Program-made: the position numbers and the translations under genes
In this document: positions 1-11,722 of the stretch, piece by piece
How the letters are laid out: the number at the start of each line of letters is the position of its first letter
Position numbering within the stretch: position 1 is the stretch's first letter
NCBI GenBank assembly: GCA_026315105.1
Contig: CM048744.1
Span: 312,177,270 to 312,241,269 of the forward strand
Source of the DNA: Locusta migratoria
Lineage: Eukaryota > Arthropoda > Insecta > Orthoptera > Acrididae
DNA length: 64,000 bases
Reading direction: 5' to 3'
Notes under the pieces: model-generated
Database searches by the model: none
Told to the model about the DNA's origin: nothing
What the model saw: the letters and a program-made list of their open reading frames with translations, nothing else

Positions 1-992
1 TTATTCATACTTATTACATGTCTGTGTTATCTGTGGCCTATCTTTGTAAGTTTGAGTGCTTTGGTTACCGGTATGCACTTTGTTTCATTAGTACACTTGT
101 TAGTTATGTTGGTTATTGTTTATGATGTGGAGCAGTAAACTCAATATATTATTATTCTTTAATGATCAGTTCATATATTGTGTCCTTCTATATTTGATTG
201 AGATATAAACTGATTCTACCAGTTGTATCATAAGTACTGTTATATGTTATGTTGTCTGCGGACTTTTGTACTTTTCTGAGATTTTGTTGTTACTTTGTCT
301 TCTTTACGTGTGATACAGCCACTGGTCTTAAACTAACAAATGAATTATGTTGAAGCAATAATGTGCAATGAGTTATATAAAAACAACAGGTTACAGATTG
401 TGTAAAGCATAACATGTAATCTATTTGTATATAATCTTGTAAATATTACAACTTGAAATCTTCAATGGGAACAACATGTTTTTGTTACAGATTACGAATT
501 TATGCCAAAAACTACATGCATTTTGTCTCAAACATTTTTCCAGTTCACCACACATGATGCAGTAATCGAAAAGAGTCCACAACTACAGTTTACAACATGC
601 AGTTCAGTGTCCATTAAATTTTCAGTGGTACAGAGGACCCTACATTCAGTGTAATACCATGGGTTGTCCCCCTCCAATTCAAACAAATTGATATTGTACC
701 TTTCTTTGCTATGGAATGTAGTTTCTGTGATATTTGAATGTGTTCAGTTAAAATGGACACCATGTATAGTGTGTCTCTCAAAGGAATGTCTCGCTTACAT
801 CCACATGAAGATATTATGTAATTAATTTTCAGCAAAGACTGCTACAAATGAACTATTTTACTACGTCACAACCCCAAAATCTGAGAAACCAAACTAAAAT
901 ATGGTTAGGAGGAGTCATTAAAAACATTTTTCATTTTATTTTAACAACAATGTGCTTTTGAATAATGAGACAACAGCATACTTAACTGACTG

Positions 993-995
<3 letters not shown>
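1..995. other. AT-rich DNA, nothing recognised
   Basis: No protein similarity, RNA gene or clear repeat was seen on either strand. Open frames here are short and have no recognisable domain. Probably intergenic or intronic. Confidence 0.6.

Positions 996-1054
<59 letters not shown>
996..1054. repeat. (TA)n microsatellite
   Basis: About 59 bp of uninterrupted TA dinucleotides. It directly abuts a Penelope-like terminal fragment on its right, as do several other (TA)n tracts in this window. The open frame read through it is an IY repeat and is not a gene. Confidence 0.95.
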
Positions 1055-1056
<2 letters not shown>

Positions 1057-1424
1057 TCTGACTTCTAACTTCTTTGCTTTCTACAGTTCTACAGTATGTC
1101 TGCCTAAGTGTACTTGTGTCTGTGTAAATGTGTGGGTGTATGTGCATTTATTTACCTTCCATTTTTCCCCCCAAGGTAAGTCTTTCCTGTCCCGGGATTG
1201 GAATGGCTCCTTACCCCCTTCCTTAAAATCCTCATCATTTCCTTTTCCCTCTCCTTCCCTTCTGCCTGATGAAGCAGCTAGGCTGCGAAAGCTAGCATTT
1301 TTGAGTGTGTGTGTGTGTGTGTCTGTGTGTTTATTTGTTACTATTACTGCCTGTGCCCCTTCGCCTGGTAAGTGTTCTTCATCTATTTTTTACGTATATT
1401 TTTTTCCTGTTAGGAATTTTTCCT

Positions 1425-1429
<5 letters not shown>
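1055..1429 (+). mobile_element. Penelope-like element terminal fragment, variant 1
   Basis: Non-coding 3'/pseudo-LTR segment of a PLE in sense orientation. The first ~100 bp match the tail of the complete copies at 33-44 kb read on the minus strand (CTTCTTTGCTTTCTACAG, then a TCTGCCTAAGTGTACTTG-type stretch and a GT-rich stretch). It continues with the pyrimidine tract, AAG|GTAAGTC at 1173-1181, a GGAATGGCTCCTTACC-type block, a hammerhead-like core at 1266-1290 and a closing CTTCGCCTGGTAAGT block. The latter part is the same variant as the palindrome at 32.4-32.9 kb. No coding part remains. It ends in a (TA)n tract. Confidence 0.8.
1263..1296 (+). ncRNA. hammerhead-ribozyme-like motif (PLE type)
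   Basis: Core CTGATGA (1266-1272), one extra A, stem II GCAGC (1274-1278) paired with GCTGC (1282-1286) over loop TAG, then GAAA (1287-1290) and the palindrome GCTAGC. Flanks TGC before the core and GCA after the putative cleavage site can pair as the start of stem I. Stem III is only the AGCU palindrome, so activity would be expected mainly as a dimer, as reported for PLE hammerheads. Activity is inferred, not shown. Confidence 0.55.

Positions 1430-1477
<48 letters not shown>
1430..1477. repeat. (TA)n microsatellite
   Basis: About 48 bp of TA dinucleotides separating two PLE terminal fragments of different variants. Confidence 0.95.
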
Positions 1478-1480
<3 letters not shown>

Positions 1481-1760
1481 CACAAATGTCTGTCTAGGTG
1501 TGCTTGCGTTTCGATATGTCTGAGTGTGTGTGTATTTGTTTACCTTCCTTTTTTTCCCCTAAGGTAAGTCCTTCCACTCCTGGGATTGGAATGACTCCTT
1601 TTCCACTTCCTTAAAACCCATATCCTTCCCTTTTCCTCCCCTTTTTTCCTCTTTTTCCTGAAGAAGCTGCCAGTGGTGGCGAAAGCTTGTATGTGTGTTT
1701 GTGTGTTATTTTATTTGTTTCTCTCGACGAGCCGGTCCTTTTGGTAAGTCATCTCTTTTC

Positions 1761-1769
<9 letters not shown>
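1478..1769 (+). mobile_element. Penelope-like element terminal fragment, variant 2
   Basis: Matches the 3' non-coding end of the three tandem PLE copies (their minus-strand sense). It begins within the tail (ACAAATGTCTGTCTAGGTG) and runs through the pyrimidine tract and AAG|GTAAGTCC (1561-1571), the GGAATGACTCCTTTTCC block, a hammerhead-like core (1658-1684) and CGACGAGCCGGTCCTTTTGG with a second GTAAGTC. No open reading frame. It is bounded on both sides by (TA)n. Confidence 0.85.
1655..1690 (+). ncRNA. hammerhead-ribozyme-like motif (PLE type)
   Basis: CTGAAGA (1658-1664), one extra A, stem II GCTGCC/GGTGGC over a 3-nt loop (1666-1680), GAAA (1681-1684), then the AAGCTT palindrome. Identical in core to the motif in the complete PLE copies. 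The stem I pairing is weak here (only the first G:C). Confidence 0.5.
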
Positions 1770-1792
<23 letters not shown>

Positions 1793-1794
1793 TA
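1770..1794. repeat. (TA)n microsatellite
   Basis: About 25 bp of TA dinucleotides at the end of the PLE terminal fragment. Confidence 0.9.
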
Positions 1795-2137
1795 CTATCT
1801 TAAGACATATAAATCCTTTAGTCATTTGCTCTTCCAGTCTTTTTAGCATGACTGAATAGAGCGAAAGTTCAACACAGACATGTGTTCCGTTGATTGCCAC
1901 ATGGGTTTACCATGATGTCTCTCAACCAATGAGACTGAGACCTCAGCACACTTCTTTAATGCAATGACATTACAACCTTTTCAGAGGTTTTCATTTCACA
2001 GACTGCAGGTGATTCATTTTTGAGTGGACTGTATACTATGTATGAGCTATATGGCAAGTATTACATTCATGTTCAGAACTAATTTGCAGAAATATACCAG
2101 ATGGCAGTAGTGTATGGAATGACATCACTGGGGGCAG

Positions 2138-2338
2138 GAAAAGCATAACATAGTGTTGCAAATAGGTTTGTTTGTTTGAAAATGATCATCATATTTTGGT
2201 TCATCACATATGGTGATCATTATCACTGTGACTCAGTACCGAAAAGCATAATATAGTGTTGCAAATAGGTTTGTTTGAAAATGATCATCATATTTTGGTT
2301 TGCCACCGGTGGTGATCAGTATCACCGTGACTCAGTAT
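2138..2338. repeat. two-copy tandem duplication, ~103-bp unit
   Basis: Two adjacent copies (about 2138-2239 and 2241-2338) start GAAAAGCATAAYATAGTGTTG and end GACTCAGTA. The second lacks one GTTT step and has a few substitutions. Both contain GATCATCATATTTTGGTT and a short GGTGATCA palindrome. No coding potential. Downstream at about 2380-2407 lies a T-run followed by a G-run. Confidence 0.85.
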
Positions 2339-3267
2339 CAAATATAGCATATTTATTTATTCATATTTTTTTTATTTCTTTTTTTTTTTTTTTTTTGGGG
2401 GGGGGGGTGAGGGCAAGATTAACATAAGGATAAGTAATTGAAGTAGACACCCGATGATATTTTTTTATCAGTTGAGCTGCTCATGTTCAGAGGATTATTG
2501 GTGCTGAAGCCCCTTTTAATTTACTGAAATCAAGCTTTTTTATTGTTGACAGTGAATCATAAAAATGTAGCAATTTTTTCTTTATATCACATATGCCCCT
2601 TCTGTGACTATATTTGCATAAGACATACAGCATCAACTAAAGACCTTACGGTATTGGATGCTATTGGATATGGCTATAATTCACATTTGCAGTGTGTCCA
2701 GAGTATTGTGACCAGTTTGACCTATGTGAATGACATCCTGTGACCTGTAGCCATCTACATGACACTGCAGAAGCCATTTTTCAGCAAGACAATGAACAAC
2801 CGCATGTTGCTGCATGAACAATTGCCTTATTGGTGTCACAGGATGTTAGACTTTTGGCCTGGCCTGCCATATCATCAGACTTGTCACTAATCAAAAGCGT
2901 GTGAGATATGTAGGAACTTTTTTTAACATCAGTGTATAATGTGCAGTTTGAGGAACCCAAACAGTGGAAAGCCAAGGGAGCTAGACAAATATAGGCAGAT
3001 TTCAAGTTGAACAAAACTAGGGAGTTCAAGCTGGTGGCTAGTGGACATAGGTAGTCTGAGACATAGCAAGTTGGATTCTCTCCATCTATTATGTATTCTA
3101 CCCCCATCAATAACTGAAGTGTTTTGTGATTTTATTATATTTTCAATATTGTTACTCATGCAAGGAGTCACAGATACTTATATGTATATAAACTGCATTC
3201 AAATTAAGAATTAAGATTCGAATTAAACAATGAAAATTAGAGGAAGGACTCACTAACATTTTTAAGA
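2339..3267. other. AT-rich DNA with a T/G homopolymer junction
   Basis: Contains an abrupt poly-T to poly-G run near 2380-2407. Otherwise I recognise no gene or element. Confidence 0.5.
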
Positions 3268-3530
3268 ATGATAGGTTGCTACTTAGAGATGTCTGATGAG
3301 CCGCAGTAAGGCACAAATAACAGGTTACAACTTAATAGCTTTTGGCGGATATGGCCTTCACCGGAGACTGCGGTCATGTATGTGTGAGTGTATGTGCACG
3401 TGTTCCTCTAAGTGATGAAGGCCATAATGGCAGAAAACTGTTAAGTTGCAAACTGTTATTTGCGCCTTTTCACAGCTCATTAGACATCTCTCTGATGAGT
3501 AACAACCTATCCTTCTCAAAAATATTGTTG
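3268..3530 (+). repeat. fold-back repeat family (degenerate copy)
   Basis: Ends are inverted: GATAGGTTGCTACTTAGAGA on the left pairs with TCTCTGATGAGTAACAACC on the right. The middle holds a degenerate GTGATGA...GAAA core (3412-3436) around GCCATAATGGC, and GT-rich sequence. Related copies sit near 4.2, 16.5, 24.1, 46.6, 52.0, 55.0 and 58.8 kb. Confidence 0.6.
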
Positions 3531-3774
3531 AATTAAGGTCTGAATTTTATATTAAGAACAGCTGAAGCATCACATACCAATGTTACTTCTTTCATACATG
3601 CCTGAAAGAACAGATGCCACAGTTCTTAATTGGAAGTCTCCATCTTGTGGAATGATGTGTATAGGACCAGACTCCTGGTGGGATTGCAAGGTGTGCTGTG
3701 AGCCACGAAAGTTGGGGTTGCATGGGATACATGCTCGGGTAATCCATGCAGGTGTGCTAAGTCCATGTTCCAGG

Positions 3775-3850
3775 GTGGTGCACGGCTTTAGCACAACAGC
3801 CTAGTAAGCAAGAGGTCCTGTGTTCAAACCCTGATTTTCATATATCCATG
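3775..3850 (+). repeat. possible tRNA-derived SINE remnant
   Basis: Contains a tRNA-like arrangement: TTTAGCACAACAGCCTAGTA followed about 14 nt later by a B-box-like GTGTTCAAACCC. No complete cloverleaf can be drawn, so this is not a tRNA gene. Weak call resting on the B-box-like element alone. Confidence 0.25.
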
Positions 3851-4082
3851 CTGTATTATTACAACACTTTTCAACAGCAGAGACAATCAATAAATAAACT
3901 GTATTATGCTACACTTTTTTATACAGTTTATATTCAACAAGCTCATTTGAATTATGAATTAGTGTTACTTGAAATTCTATTAAATAGAAACTGTCCCTAG
4001 TTGAATTTAATACAACAATTCCTAATACACAATAGTCAGTTGGCTAATATGTAAATTCAGACATATCAACCTACACTATCTG

Positions 4083-4114
<32 letters not shown>
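4083..4114. repeat. poly(A) tract
   Basis: About 31 consecutive A. No upstream gene was recognised that it could terminate. Confidence 0.9.
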
Positions 4115-4115
<1 letters not shown>

Positions 4116-4164
4116 ATTCCAACTATCTAAGAACAAACTTTGAATTATATGAAACAAATTATCA

Positions 4165-4575
4165 TATGAATAATATAGTAAGGATAGCTTACAACTCACT
4201 GCAAAGACGTGGTGATGAGCTGCAACAGGCACATCCAAAAGACACACACATACAACACTTTCAGCTATCGGCCATGGCCTTCTTAAAAAAATAGAACCCT
4301 CACACAATCACACAGACACACAACACAGTCATACAACCACCACCTCTGGCTGCAGTACTTCGAAGTGTGGCAGCCGGAGGTGATGGTTATATGACTGTGT
4401 TGTGTATCTGTGTGAGTGTTCTATTTTCTGAAGAAGGCCATGGTTGATAGTTGAAAGTGTTGTATGTGTGTGTCCTTTGTATGTGCCTGTCGCAGCTTGT
4501 CACCACGTCTTTGTGGTGAGTTGTAAACTGTCCTTACTATATTATTAATTCCAACCTAGACTTTCCATTATTATA
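4165..4575. repeat. inverted dimer of the fold-back repeat family
   Basis: A large palindrome. The left arm (AGTAAGGATAGCTTACAACTC...GGCCATGGCCTTCTT) is mirrored by the right arm (GAAGAAGGCCATGG...GTGAGTTGTAAACTG...CTTACTATATTATT), around a centre near 4350 that itself contains a mirrored CTGGCTGCAG/CAGCCGGAGG pair. The right arm carries CTGAAGA (4428-4434) and a downstream TTGAAAG, a decayed version of the hammerhead-like core. No coding potential. Confidence 0.75.
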
Positions 4576-7500
4576 TAAATTATCATATGAGATAAATAAC
4601 ACAGAAATTCCAAGCAGTAACAATTTTCCATTTCCCGTTTTCCTCCTGTGCTTGTTAGATTCTGAACTTTGACAGTGTACAACTGTTGCTGTTTTTTTTT
4701 CAGACTAGATAATACCTCCTGCTAATTGATTAAACCTCTAATTAAAATTTAGCATAATGTATCATCTCTGTATACAAAAATCTCATGTCCCTTAACTTTT
4801 AGGAATGCTGCCACATAAAATTCTAATATTTCGGCTGTATAACGTTCCGTACTTGCTCTGTCCTTATAAGTTCCCACTCCGCGCTTATGCACATACAGCC
4901 ACAGGTAACACTTGTGATGTAATATAATTTTCAAGATGGATGGCACAATGTACGAAGGTTATTCTCAACGTGGAAGCATAAGATAGTTCTATGTTTATAA
5001 TTTATAAAAATACAACATACTACATAATACAAACATTAAAAAAATATATATAGTCCATTCAGAATGGCTATTTTTCAAAACATAAGCTACTTTCCTATAG
5101 CAACAAATATCTGTACACCAGCCTTTAAATAGCTCTCCCAACCTCAGTATCACCTATCTTGGATGAACGAGTGTGAAAGCAACATCTATGTAGCTTTAAG
5201 GCTGCAACTAGCTATAAAGATACTAACATCTCTCTTGATTCAAGTAAGAACCTGCTACTAATAACCATGTCACACTATTTAGAAAGTATGCCCCGTAACA
5301 ATGTTTAAGGGAATAGGTGATACTGGTAACATTTGTGTGTAAAAAAGTTAACCATACTCAAAAAATCTGTTCAAAAATGTGCCAGTGTGCAAGTGCTTTG
5401 TTTAACAGTTAATTCCTACATGTAGATGGTTCTTTTGAGATGGTTTTGTGTACACTATGATGTTCAGTTTTATACTGCTCTTCATATTGCCACTGTTACA
5501 TCAAATTACTATATATTTACAGTGGAGCAGCTCCAAAATATCAATTTAACATATGTATATCAACAGGGCTCAGTGACGAAGGGGAAGTGAAAAGACAATG
5601 TGAGGAGCAAATTACATGTTCAACAAAACAGTAATGTCATTTGTCATTTAGGATAACGCATAACTACTGGTTTCAGCCTCCTTAACTAACTTGTAAATAT
5701 AGACAAGAAGATAAAAATTCATGATTTTTCCTTGATTTCCCAGTTAAAAATGTACTCTAACTGGGTGAAAATACACTTTTACCTAGATAAACATATACTC
5801 TTCCCTGGGTACACTTTAAGGGACAATATAGTGTCCCTTGGAGCAATATAACTAATCAATCATTTGAAAGGTAAATCTTATACATCAGAACAGGGTTGTC
5901 ATGCACTTATACTGTCAGCAATTTTTTCATGACATGTAGATGATGGTGATGGCACAGTTATTGATGGGACGTAAGAGGTAAAAAGAGTCTGTCATGAGAT
6001 AGCTGCAGACAGGCAATGAGAATGTTGTTTTTCATTTGTTTTATAAAGGAAGTTTGCTATCCGCACGTAACTCCTGATTGGTATTTTCTCTCTCCACTTT
6101 TTATTTATAATTTTTTTAGGTAATTGTACTTTTTGTTTTGATTATTGTATTATTTGTAATCTATGAAAAAACTAAAATAATGATAAAGTATCCTTAAATC
6201 TTGGTCTTTTTCTTTAGAATGTGTTATCCTTTAAGGTATATTAAACATAAATGTTTCATTAAACTTTTTAATGATGGCATGAATTACCAAAATTTTTACA
6301 AGTAGATGGTCCTCAATGTATTATGTTTTCAATAAGTGTTAAACAGTCCATTATTTAAGAAATAAAAAGTAAATTCTAACTCACTTTATATATGAGTGCA
6401 TGTTTTCGCGGCGATATCCATTAATGAAATCTTCTCGGGTTACTAGCCACGTCATGTGGTTTACTGTCCACGAGCTTTCGACAGAGAACTCCTCTGCCAT
6501 TGTCAAGTGGATGACTGTCAAAATTTAAATATTAGTTTAATGTTAATTGAGACGTCATTATTCAGAGTTTTGATTACAGCAATAAATATTAAAATTCAGT
6601 TTGTTGTGTTGATAGCAGTGGCATATCCAGAGAGATGTGTGTGTGTGTGTGTGTATGTTTGTTTTTAGAAATCAGTTTGGATTCCAGATGCCATTGGGGG
6701 GGGGGGGGGGGGGCACGTAAAATAAATTTCTACACATGGGTGTCGCATACCCTAAATATGTCCCTGTATAACACTATTTGCAAACTTTTCCTGCAAGCTG
6801 TTAGAATTGTAGACATTTGTGATGTCATGTTAGTTGTATGCAGTTCATTGTTCTGCTCATCAAAATACTCTTACTGAAGGTGGTTTATTCACCTTAAAGC
6901 CTTTTATGTACTTTGCTTTTGGAAAACGCTTTGGTGTACACTATATTTTGTTATAAATTGCACAATTCCTGTGCAACTAAGGTCATAAAAGAAGGCAACC
7001 TAGCAACTACAGATTTTGTCACAGAAATCACATGGTTTCCAATTGAAATTTATTTCTTTTTGCTTAAAAATATTTTATATATGTTAGAGAATATTGCATT
7101 TACTGGGAATTTCTTTGTTTCATTTATATTTTGAAGCTCCTGGGTGTTGGAAATGATTGTACCACTCCAGTAAACTCTGAGTAACATCAATTAATATCTG
7201 ATATGGGTTACAAATGGTTTCCTCCTGGTTTTTATGACCAATCTTCAACAAGGCACTGTGGCTTGTTAACATTTACTTGGGGCTTGAGCTACATCTACAA
7301 AATGAAGCCGAATAAGTTTAGTTTAGAGAATATGAAGCTAAGATGTATATAAAGCAAGCTGTTCAACTGATCCCAGAAGAAGGTAATTGAATTAATATTA
7401 TGTGAGCAGTTACACCATCTTGTTGAACCAATACTCTATCTACTCTTCATCTATGATGTCAAAGTTCTCCGAAGAAAAACTTTTGGAGGATTGTAACAAA

Positions 7501-8237
7501 GTTGCCCCAAATTAAGTCACATCAATATTGCCTCACTACAAAAGGTATGGATCAATAATTCCCTTAATTTCCAACTTCACAGCACACTATTCCTTTTGGG
7601 CTACATTGAGGGTACTTGTGTAACATTCAAAGGTTTTCTGTACACCTGTATTCAAAATTCAGTGTGTCAACAATCCAGTTTAAATGAAAATGGGCATCAT
7701 CATTCATGAGAAGAAACATATTTTCATTATTTACCATGATTTAAAACATAGCTACATAAAGGACCTGACATAACACTCTCCATAACCACCTTCAATAAGT
7801 TTCTGATATACCTCAATTTTGAATGGGTAATAATGTAAATATTTTTGCAAACCCTTCTCACTGCTTATTCATTATCCCTAACTGCAACTAACAAGGCCAG
7901 TTACTTCCGTCTTACTTACAGGCTCAGTTATGTTGAAATTATAAGCACATTTGATAATAGTATAGTAGAAACAGGTTGTCAGACTGAAAAGGCTAAAGGC
8001 AGGCATGCAGTCACAGTGGTGCCTCCATAGCACTCATAGGTTGACAACACAATGAAAGTCTTGGAATGATGGACTGAATTAATATTGCCATATCTGAAGT
8101 GAGTTTCTGATTTGTTGTGTTTGCAAGTGTTTGATAAACTTTTGCATCACTGTGACAGGTGATTAGATTATATGGTTAGGCTTGAGTGAGGTTGTACTGT
8201 GCAGTGATATTATTGAATGGTGTATATGCTACAGTTT
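4576..8237. other. AT-rich DNA, no gene recognised
   Basis: About 3.7 kb with only low-complexity landmarks: a (TG)n stretch at about 6634-6660 and a G-run at about 6696-6713. Short open frames have no recognisable domain. Confidence 0.5.
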
Positions 8238-8370
8238 AATAGCAAAAATGTTTTGTTAAAAATGTATCATTACATTGGGGTGTGACGTGTAGACAACCTC
8301 CAAGATGATACACCCCACGCAACGCTCTATGTGGTGAAAAGTCTACACAAAAAGCGACTGCACTACATGT

Positions 8371-9430
8371 GTGACTTCTCATGATCAAGAAAAGCTACAG
8401 AATCCACGTAAGCAAATGGCATCTACAAATGTTTCTCCTAAGAAACCCCCGACGAAAGATATCGGACCTCAAATCTGTATTTTACAACTCAACATCGAAG
8501 GAATGAGCCGAGGTAAAGGAGAATATTTAAGCAGAATATCTAAAGATAACAGAATCAATATTATCACACTTCAAGAGACCAATATAGCAAAAGCAGAACA
8601 GCTACCAACTAGAGCAAAGGTTCCTGGCTACAAAATTGCCACATACCTAACTTTAGATGTCCGTTGTTCCATCGTCTAAGTCCAAAATGACATAAATCAG
8701 TATAAAGTGGTCAACATCAACCGAGAAAATGATACTGAGAAAATCTCCATAGAATTGTCAGACCTCACCATCATGTCGATCTACAAACCACCAAATGTAA
8801 GCTGGCCGTGACCACCGCTGCCCCTGCTCGAGCACCGAGCGGTATATATAGGAGATTTTAACAGCCATCACACAGATTGGGTGTATGTGTCCAATAATCT
8901 AAACGGTGAAACACTGTGTGACTGGCTAGATGGAAACAATCTACATCTAGTCTGCGATGCCAAAGACCTAAAAGCCTACAGATCAGGGAGACGGCAAAGC
9001 AAAACAAACGCTGATCTCTGTCTAGTGACAATAAACTTGCAAAGAAACCCGTGCCATATACAAGGAAAGTCCTCCCTGATTTCCACCCGCTCTCAACATC
9101 GATCAGTATTACTCAACATTGGCATACAAGTCCCCTTACTCACAACAATCGCGAAACCACAATGGAACTTCCATAAGGCAAACTGGGAGCTATATAAGTA
9201 GGACGTGGACAAAAATGTGTGCTGGATACCACTAAAGGCAGGACGCTACAGCAGATTTGTTGGATTAATAACAGCTGCCTCAAGCTGCCACATACTTTGG
9301 GGATACAGAAAAGAGTATATCCCTTTCTGGAATAAAGAAGCAGAAGATCTATATAGAGCTTTTGAGAGACACCAGAGACAAAATACTGGAAGGAATCGAC
9401 CACTGTCACAAAGAAAGTTGGTCTGAAACC
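8371..9430 (+). pseudogene. APE-type endonuclease part of the jockey-like element
   Basis: The N-terminal frame reads LQLNIEGMSRGKGEYLSR and LQETN, the opening motifs of retrotransposon apurinic/apyrimidinic-type endonucleases, which nick target DNA for target-primed reverse transcription. It is then interrupted by a TAA near 8678. Later pieces read GDFNSHHTDWVY (about 8852 on) and a NADLCL segment. Stops near 8678 and 9199 and frame changes show it cannot make a functional enzyme. The start at 8371 is simply the first Met; the true N-terminus may lie upstream. Confidence 0.7.
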
Positions 9431-9603
9431 ACTTAAAATCTAGACCTCGCTAAAAGCATTAGAAAGGCCTGGTCACTCCTGCAGAAACTGGGAGCAGCTG
9501 CCCTGTCCTTGAATGAAGGACCTGAGATAACACCCTCTCGAATAGCTTTCCACATAAAAGCACATGCAAAAATGTACCAGTCGATCCAGCATCCGAAAAC
9601 GAC

Positions 9604-10311
9604 ATAAAGCGGCAGTTGAAACATGCCAGCGATGACGCCACAGATGACCCAAACCTATGTTCCCTTTTCACAACAGATGCGCTAACTAAGGCTATAAAAA
9701 AGCTCAAGGCCAGGAAGGCAGTGGGATTAGATGGTGTGTTTCCTGAGCTAATAAAACACCTTGGACCAAGAACTCACACTTGGCTACTGAAATTTTATAA
9801 TGATATTCTGAAAAATGGGGACATCCCTCAACAATTCAAAATCGTGAAAACAATTACCATCCTCAAGCCAGGGAAGCCCGCATAAGAACCAGTGAGCTAC
9901 CGCCCCATAGCTTTGCTGAGCATATGCTACAAAGTACTGGAAATGCTCATGTATAACAGGGTGTATCGCCTCATAGATGACGTGATTCCTCAACATTAAG
10001 CAGGCTTCAGATCAAAGCGAAACTGCTGAGAGCATGTCCTGGCCCTAATGTCACACTTTGAAAAGGGTTTTCAGAAGAAAATGAAAACATCAGTAGCCTT
10101 CATCGACCTATCTGCAGTCTATGGTAATGTCTGGCTCGACAGACTCACGCTAAAACTGAGTGAAACCATCCCATCTTCAGGTCTTGTATCACTCATGGAC
10201 ACCATGCTCAGAAACTGATACTTCCGGGTTTCAGTGGGGGACAACACAAACAAATCATACAAGATAAAGAACAGCTTACCTCAGGGGTCAGTCTTAGCCC
10301 CCCTTCTATTT
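9604..10311 (+). pseudogene. reverse transcriptase, N-terminal half, jockey-like element
   Basis: Contains LTKAIKKLKARKAVGLDGVF and ITILKPGKPA, followed after a stop by YRPIALLSICYKVLEML, AGFRSKRNC, motif A as FIDLSAVYGNVW (the usual F-D-x-x-x-A-Y/F-D pattern with the second acidic residue changed to G), and the LPQGSVLAPLLF motif. The frame has several stops (after KPGKPA, before AGFR, inside RNCxEH). It is cut at 10311 exactly where a TIR transposon begins and resumes at 11723. Confidence 0.8.
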
Positions 10312-11722
10312 GGACGGTGTTATGAATAACTAGACCAAGTGCCAAAATGTCATAAGCGAGATAATGGTGTGCAAAGTTACCATTCCCTTAAAAATTTATG
10401 TATTGTTGAAGTTTCTCAATTTTTTGTAAAGATGAAGGGTTATTATTGTTTCACGTATTAGTGGAAGATCACCATAATTAAAAGCTAAATAACATGAAAA
10501 AATTATGCAAATGGTCGTTAGACTACTAATGTTTAATTGCTGCTTGTGCAGTTCTGTTATCAGTGGACTAAACGACTTGAATGTCCTTTAGTCTCACTGT
10601 GCGTAACTGAACTGCGCATTAGGCCTATTATAAAAATAAAGCCTTAGGATGCCATGTGCTTTTGATATCCCAAAATAACTTAATGAGGTTACGCTACTGA
10701 AAACGAAGTTTAGTTTATAAGTAGTTTGTAAGTTTAGGGACTGATGACCCCACAGTTAAGTCCCATAAGCTTAACAAACATCCAAAGGTTTATTTTTTAA
10801 TACAACATTTTTTCCTGGTGCCTCAGTCTTGATTTTCTACTTACGTTTCCTGCCTCTTTTTAGCCTGCCTTTCAATAACCTCTATCTGACTCAGGAATGT
10901 TTTTTTGTACATCTTTAGTAAACACATTCTTCTGTGAGATCTTTCCAATTAAGTTTATTGGCCTCTTGTCATTGTCTACTTCCAGATCTGCCTTCATTAC
11001 AAGTTAAAGACCCATCATCGATTTGCTTACCTATTACTGCATTTGATGTTATATCATTGTTACGGTTATTTGCATTCAGTGAAGAATCCCTGGTTGAAAT
11101 GTCCGTGCTGGAAGATGCATGTTCACCCTATAAAAGAAGAAGAATGGGATGTGTAAAGTTTACGACATTGTGTTTAGTTCCTTATGAAGTAGTTTTGAAG
11201 TTAATCTCGAAAGGTAACTTACGATGTCCTACCTTTAAAGCTCCAGATCCATTCGACTTACTTGTTGCACTTTCAATAACATGGCATGTACTTAAATTGA
11301 ACGTGTCAATTATAGCATCTGTTAACCATAATCTTCACGACATTACAACACAAAACCTAGTATTACGTCCATAAACTCTACAGTTCACAGAGCAAGGTAA
11401 CAGGGTGGTTGGTGCACACAGCCAATGTTGTGAACCAGCACTGCCTCAAGTTCCATTTAGCATCACTAGACTAAAGTCGAGGAAGGTGGCACTTGGTCTA
11501 CTGCTGCAGAACTACAGTTTGGTTTGTGGACTTTTGATGCAAAATTGAAAATCTATGATAGGCGAAGTGGCACTTAGTATTTTTTAATAAATCATGGCAA
11601 CTATTGCTACGACAAGAACGGTAATTTTTACCCACATAGATTATGATGTTTCTCAATAGAATTTGCTCAAATCAGAAGATATCAATAAATGGCGCTTGTT
11701 CTAGTGATGCATAACACTGTCC
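10312..11722. mobile_element. 1,411-bp TIR DNA transposon nested in a reverse transcriptase
   Basis: Terminal inverted repeats of about 33 bp: GGACGGTGTTATGAATAACT on the left versus GGACAGTGTTATGCATCACT on the reversed right end, both continuing to GCCA with few mismatches. ATTT flanks both sides (10308-10311 and 11723-11726) as an apparent 4-bp target duplication. Removing the insert plus one ATTT restores the host frame LAPLLFNLYISDMPDT. I recognise no transposase inside, so it is probably non-autonomous. Superfamily not assigned. Confidence 0.85.

Noticed and set aside
941..1147. Open frame with an IY repeat
   Set aside because: It is only translation of a (TA)n microsatellite with random flanks.
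3775..3850. tRNA gene
   Set aside because: Only a B-box-like word and a partial A-box-like stretch; no cloverleaf can be folded. The same applies to 44770-44825.
10934..11374. 146-codon frame inside the nested transposon as a transposase
   Set aside because: I recognise no catalytic or DNA-binding motif in it, so it was not called as a gene.
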